Part shown: positions 62,967 to 64,000 of the stretch, piece by piece
How the letters are laid out: each line of letters starts with the position of its first letter
How positions within the stretch are numbered: the first letter of the stretch is position 1
From: Loktanella sp.
Lineage (GTDB): Bacteria; Pseudomonadota; Alphaproteobacteria; Rhodobacterales; Rhodobacteraceae
Assembly: GCA_017390475.1 (NCBI GenBank)
Contig: JAFPBO010000008.1
Span: 207,720 to 271,719, forward strand
Length of the DNA stretch: 64,000 bases
Direction: 5' to 3'
Made by a program: the position numbers and the translations under genes
The notes under the pieces: model-generated
The model's input: the letters and a program-made list of their open reading frames with translations, nothing else
Databases searched by the model: none
Told to the model about the DNA's origin: nothing

Positions 62967-63533
62967 CTAGCCGCCATTCGTTTTCGACCGACCCCTCTTG
63001 GTTTGCCGCTTGGCCTCACGGAAATAGTGGATAAGCGCTCCGTCGATTTTGGGCTTGTTAATCGCCTTAAAGAGCCGATTGATTTCGGCGACGCCAGAGT
63101 CTTCTGCTGCCATTCGCAGTGCCTCTTTCCGCATCTGGCGGTAGTGATCGAGCATCTCTGGCTTGTCGTGATCGCTAGCCGCGTGAATTTCTTCGACGCC
63201 CATAAACAAGGCCATACAGTGAACAGTTAGATCCTCGTCAAGATAGAGGCTGTTCTTCTCTATAAATTCGATCATTCTGTGAACCACAACGCCAATCAAC
63301 TCTTGGCGTTGTTCCTCTGTAAAATCGTCTCTCTCGATGACCTCGTCTGCTACTTTGCTGCCCTGATAAATCTGCTCTATTAGCCCTTCATACGCTGCTA
63401 GGCGCTTCTCAAAAATCTTGGGCGCATAGAGTTCCCGACGGTTTCGACGGCGCATGAACTCGTTGAGCAGCACGCCAACGATGACCCCCAAAATGCCGAA
63501 AACTGGCCCAAAGATTGGGAAGTATTCGTTCAT
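62967..63533 (-). CDS. A/T-rich membrane-anchored helical protein, unknown
   Basis: A 188-residue protein with one N-terminal membrane segment (about 5-24, FPIFGPVFGILGVIVGVLLNEF). Then comes a highly charged, probably coiled-coil part (RRRNRRELYAPKIFEKRLAAYEGLIEQIYQG...) and a basic C-terminus (REAKRQTKRGRSKTNGG). I know no matching family. A sampled 60-base line has about 45% G+C, well below the surrounding genes, which suggests acquisition. Its ATG overlaps the stop of the upstream small gene (ATGA), so the two are co-translated. The arrangement (membrane anchor, coiled coil, HTH-like partner) is seen in some small defence or toxin modules, but there is no direct evidence here. Confidence 0.66.
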   Translation of the reverse strand: MNEYFPIFGPVFGILGVIVGVLLNEFMRRRNRRELYAPKIFEKRLAAYEGLIEQIYQGSKVADEVIERDDFTEEQRQELIGVVVHRMIEFIEKNSLYLDEDLTVHCMALFMGVEEIHAASDHDKPEMLDHYRQMRKEALRMAAEDSGVAEINRLFKAINKPKIDGALIHYFREAKRQTKRGRSKTNGG

Positions 63534-63751
63534 TCGGCGTTCGAAGCTGTGGGAAGTGGGTTGCGAGAAATTAGAGGCCACACTTCTTTGTCTGTCTTCA
63601 TTAACCCTCGGGCTCCGATTTCGATCAGTAGGGCGCGCGTGGCATCACGGTCCGCGCCGATGATATGCGCCAAGGTGTTCACGGACATCCACCCGGCTTC
63701 TCCGGCCGTCAACAGCGTTTTCTTCAATAAATCCTTTCGAAACTCATTCAT
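63530..63751 (-). CDS. Small winged-helix-like protein
   Basis: A 73-residue protein whose middle (TAGEAGWMSVNTLAHIIGADRDATRALLIEIGARGLMKTDKEVWPL) reads like a compact winged helix: a helix, a recognition helix after IIGADRDATR, then a beta-wing. It could control its own operon or the downstream membrane protein. ATGA overlap joins it to that gene. A GGAGAG stretch lies about 12 bases before ATG 63751. Low G+C like its partner. The assignment is by pattern only. Confidence 0.55.
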   Translation of the reverse strand: MNEFRKDLLKKTLLTAGEAGWMSVNTLAHIIGADRDATRALLIEIGARGLMKTDKEVWPLISRNPLPTASNAE

Positions 63752-64000
63752 TCGGGATCGCTCTCCGCCTTTGAGATGATGGGTCAGCTACGTGCTTCTC
63801 AGTGTACCCAAGATGCATATGGCCGCACCCGCCAATACCGCCCATTCGCCGCCTGCCATACTTAACCCGAATTATTCATGAGGGGTTGGCGAGGGTAGCT
63901 TAAGCGTTTGAAAGGATGTATTTTTTGGTTGTCTCGACCAAAAATGCAAATTCCAAAGCCCGGCACCCTCACCATGAAACACTCTATCTCCACAGCACCA
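63752..64000. other. A/T-rich region at the window end
   Basis: These 249 bases hold no gene that I can support. An AT-rich dyad, TTTTTGGT/ACCAAAAA (63922-63929, 63937-63944), could be a terminator-like or operator element. An ATG at 63974 opens a nine-codon frame to the window edge, but without a ribosome-binding site. It may be the start of a rightward gene outside the window. Confidence 0.3.

Noticed and set aside
63974-64000. Possible new rightward gene starting at the window edge (nine codons)
   Set aside because: Too short, no Shine-Dalgarno sequence, and cannot be judged without the next bases.
1-64000. CRISPR arrays, tRNA/rRNA genes, insertion sequences or prophage genes
   Set aside because: Reading both strands I found no regularly spaced repeats, tRNA-like cloverleaf, rRNA motif, transposase or phage gene. 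A tRNAscan-SE/CRISPRCasFinder run would settle small misses.

Overview
The window looks like a chromosomal segment of a marine-type alphaproteobacterium of the order Rhodobacterales (Roseobacter/Rhodobacteraceae group). The reasons are the high G+C, the two-gene pntAB transhydrogenase, a nuo (complex I) operon interleaved with small genes known from this order, a NuoE with a long C-terminal tail, an intact leucine-degradation operon, and short intergenic elements of a kind I remember from this order. The genus cannot be fixed from the sequence alone. I see no rRNA, tRNA, CRISPR array, insertion sequence or prophage.

Layout. 1-183: start of a leftward SDR gene running off the edge. 397-3419: pntAB, closed by a strong bidirectional terminator. 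3471-5637: a dienelactone-hydrolase-like enzyme, an unknown small protein, a Dps-type ferritin and a DUF1289 protein. 5704-11520: a leftward dipeptide-type ABC transporter operon (ATPase, ATPase, binding protein, two permeases), divergent from two M20 metallo-hydrolases (11730-14070). 14238-21382: a multi-domain periplasmic protein, moaA, a lipoprotein, an AlkD-like repair protein, a PNPOx-family protein, and glmS/glmU. 21506-23403: a phosphoglycolate phosphatase-like HAD enzyme and a DegT-family aminotransferase. 23471-31797: a leucine/isovalerate (liu) operon of ivd, two small genes, mccB, an A/T-rich HEPN-like gene, mccA, HMG-CoA lyase and methylglutaconyl-CoA hydratase. 31917-50882: the complete 14-subunit complex I operon nuoA-N, interleaved with a sulfotransferase and seven small accessory genes. 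50872-54095: birA, coaX and rnj follow without a break. 54174-58598: leftward genes for a DUF962/Mpo1-like protein, a DEAD-box helicase, an unknown protein and RF3. 58701-62951: two TbpB-like lipoproteins, a Hint-domain protein, an SDR and an ABC ATPase. 62967-63751: a two-gene A/T-rich accessory unit.

How the genes work together. PntAB and complex I link the proton gradient to NADPH and NADH. The liu operon carries isovaleryl-CoA to acetoacetate and acetyl-CoA, feeding NADH and reduced flavin into respiration. The peptide ABC system and its two divergent amidohydrolases look like an uptake-and-deacylation unit. GlmU/GlmS supply UDP-GlcNAc.

The most unusual item is the gene at 26965-28185. 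It encodes an RN-x3-H motif typical of HEPN ribonuclease domains, has clearly lower G+C than its neighbours, and sits between mccB and mccA with start/stop overlaps on both sides. Also notable are the sulfotransferase between nuoC and nuoD, matching helix-hairpin-helix tails on NuoE and on a neighbouring membrane protein, a four-domain periplasmic protein, and a palindromic 3'-end element present three times at nearly constant distance from stop codons.
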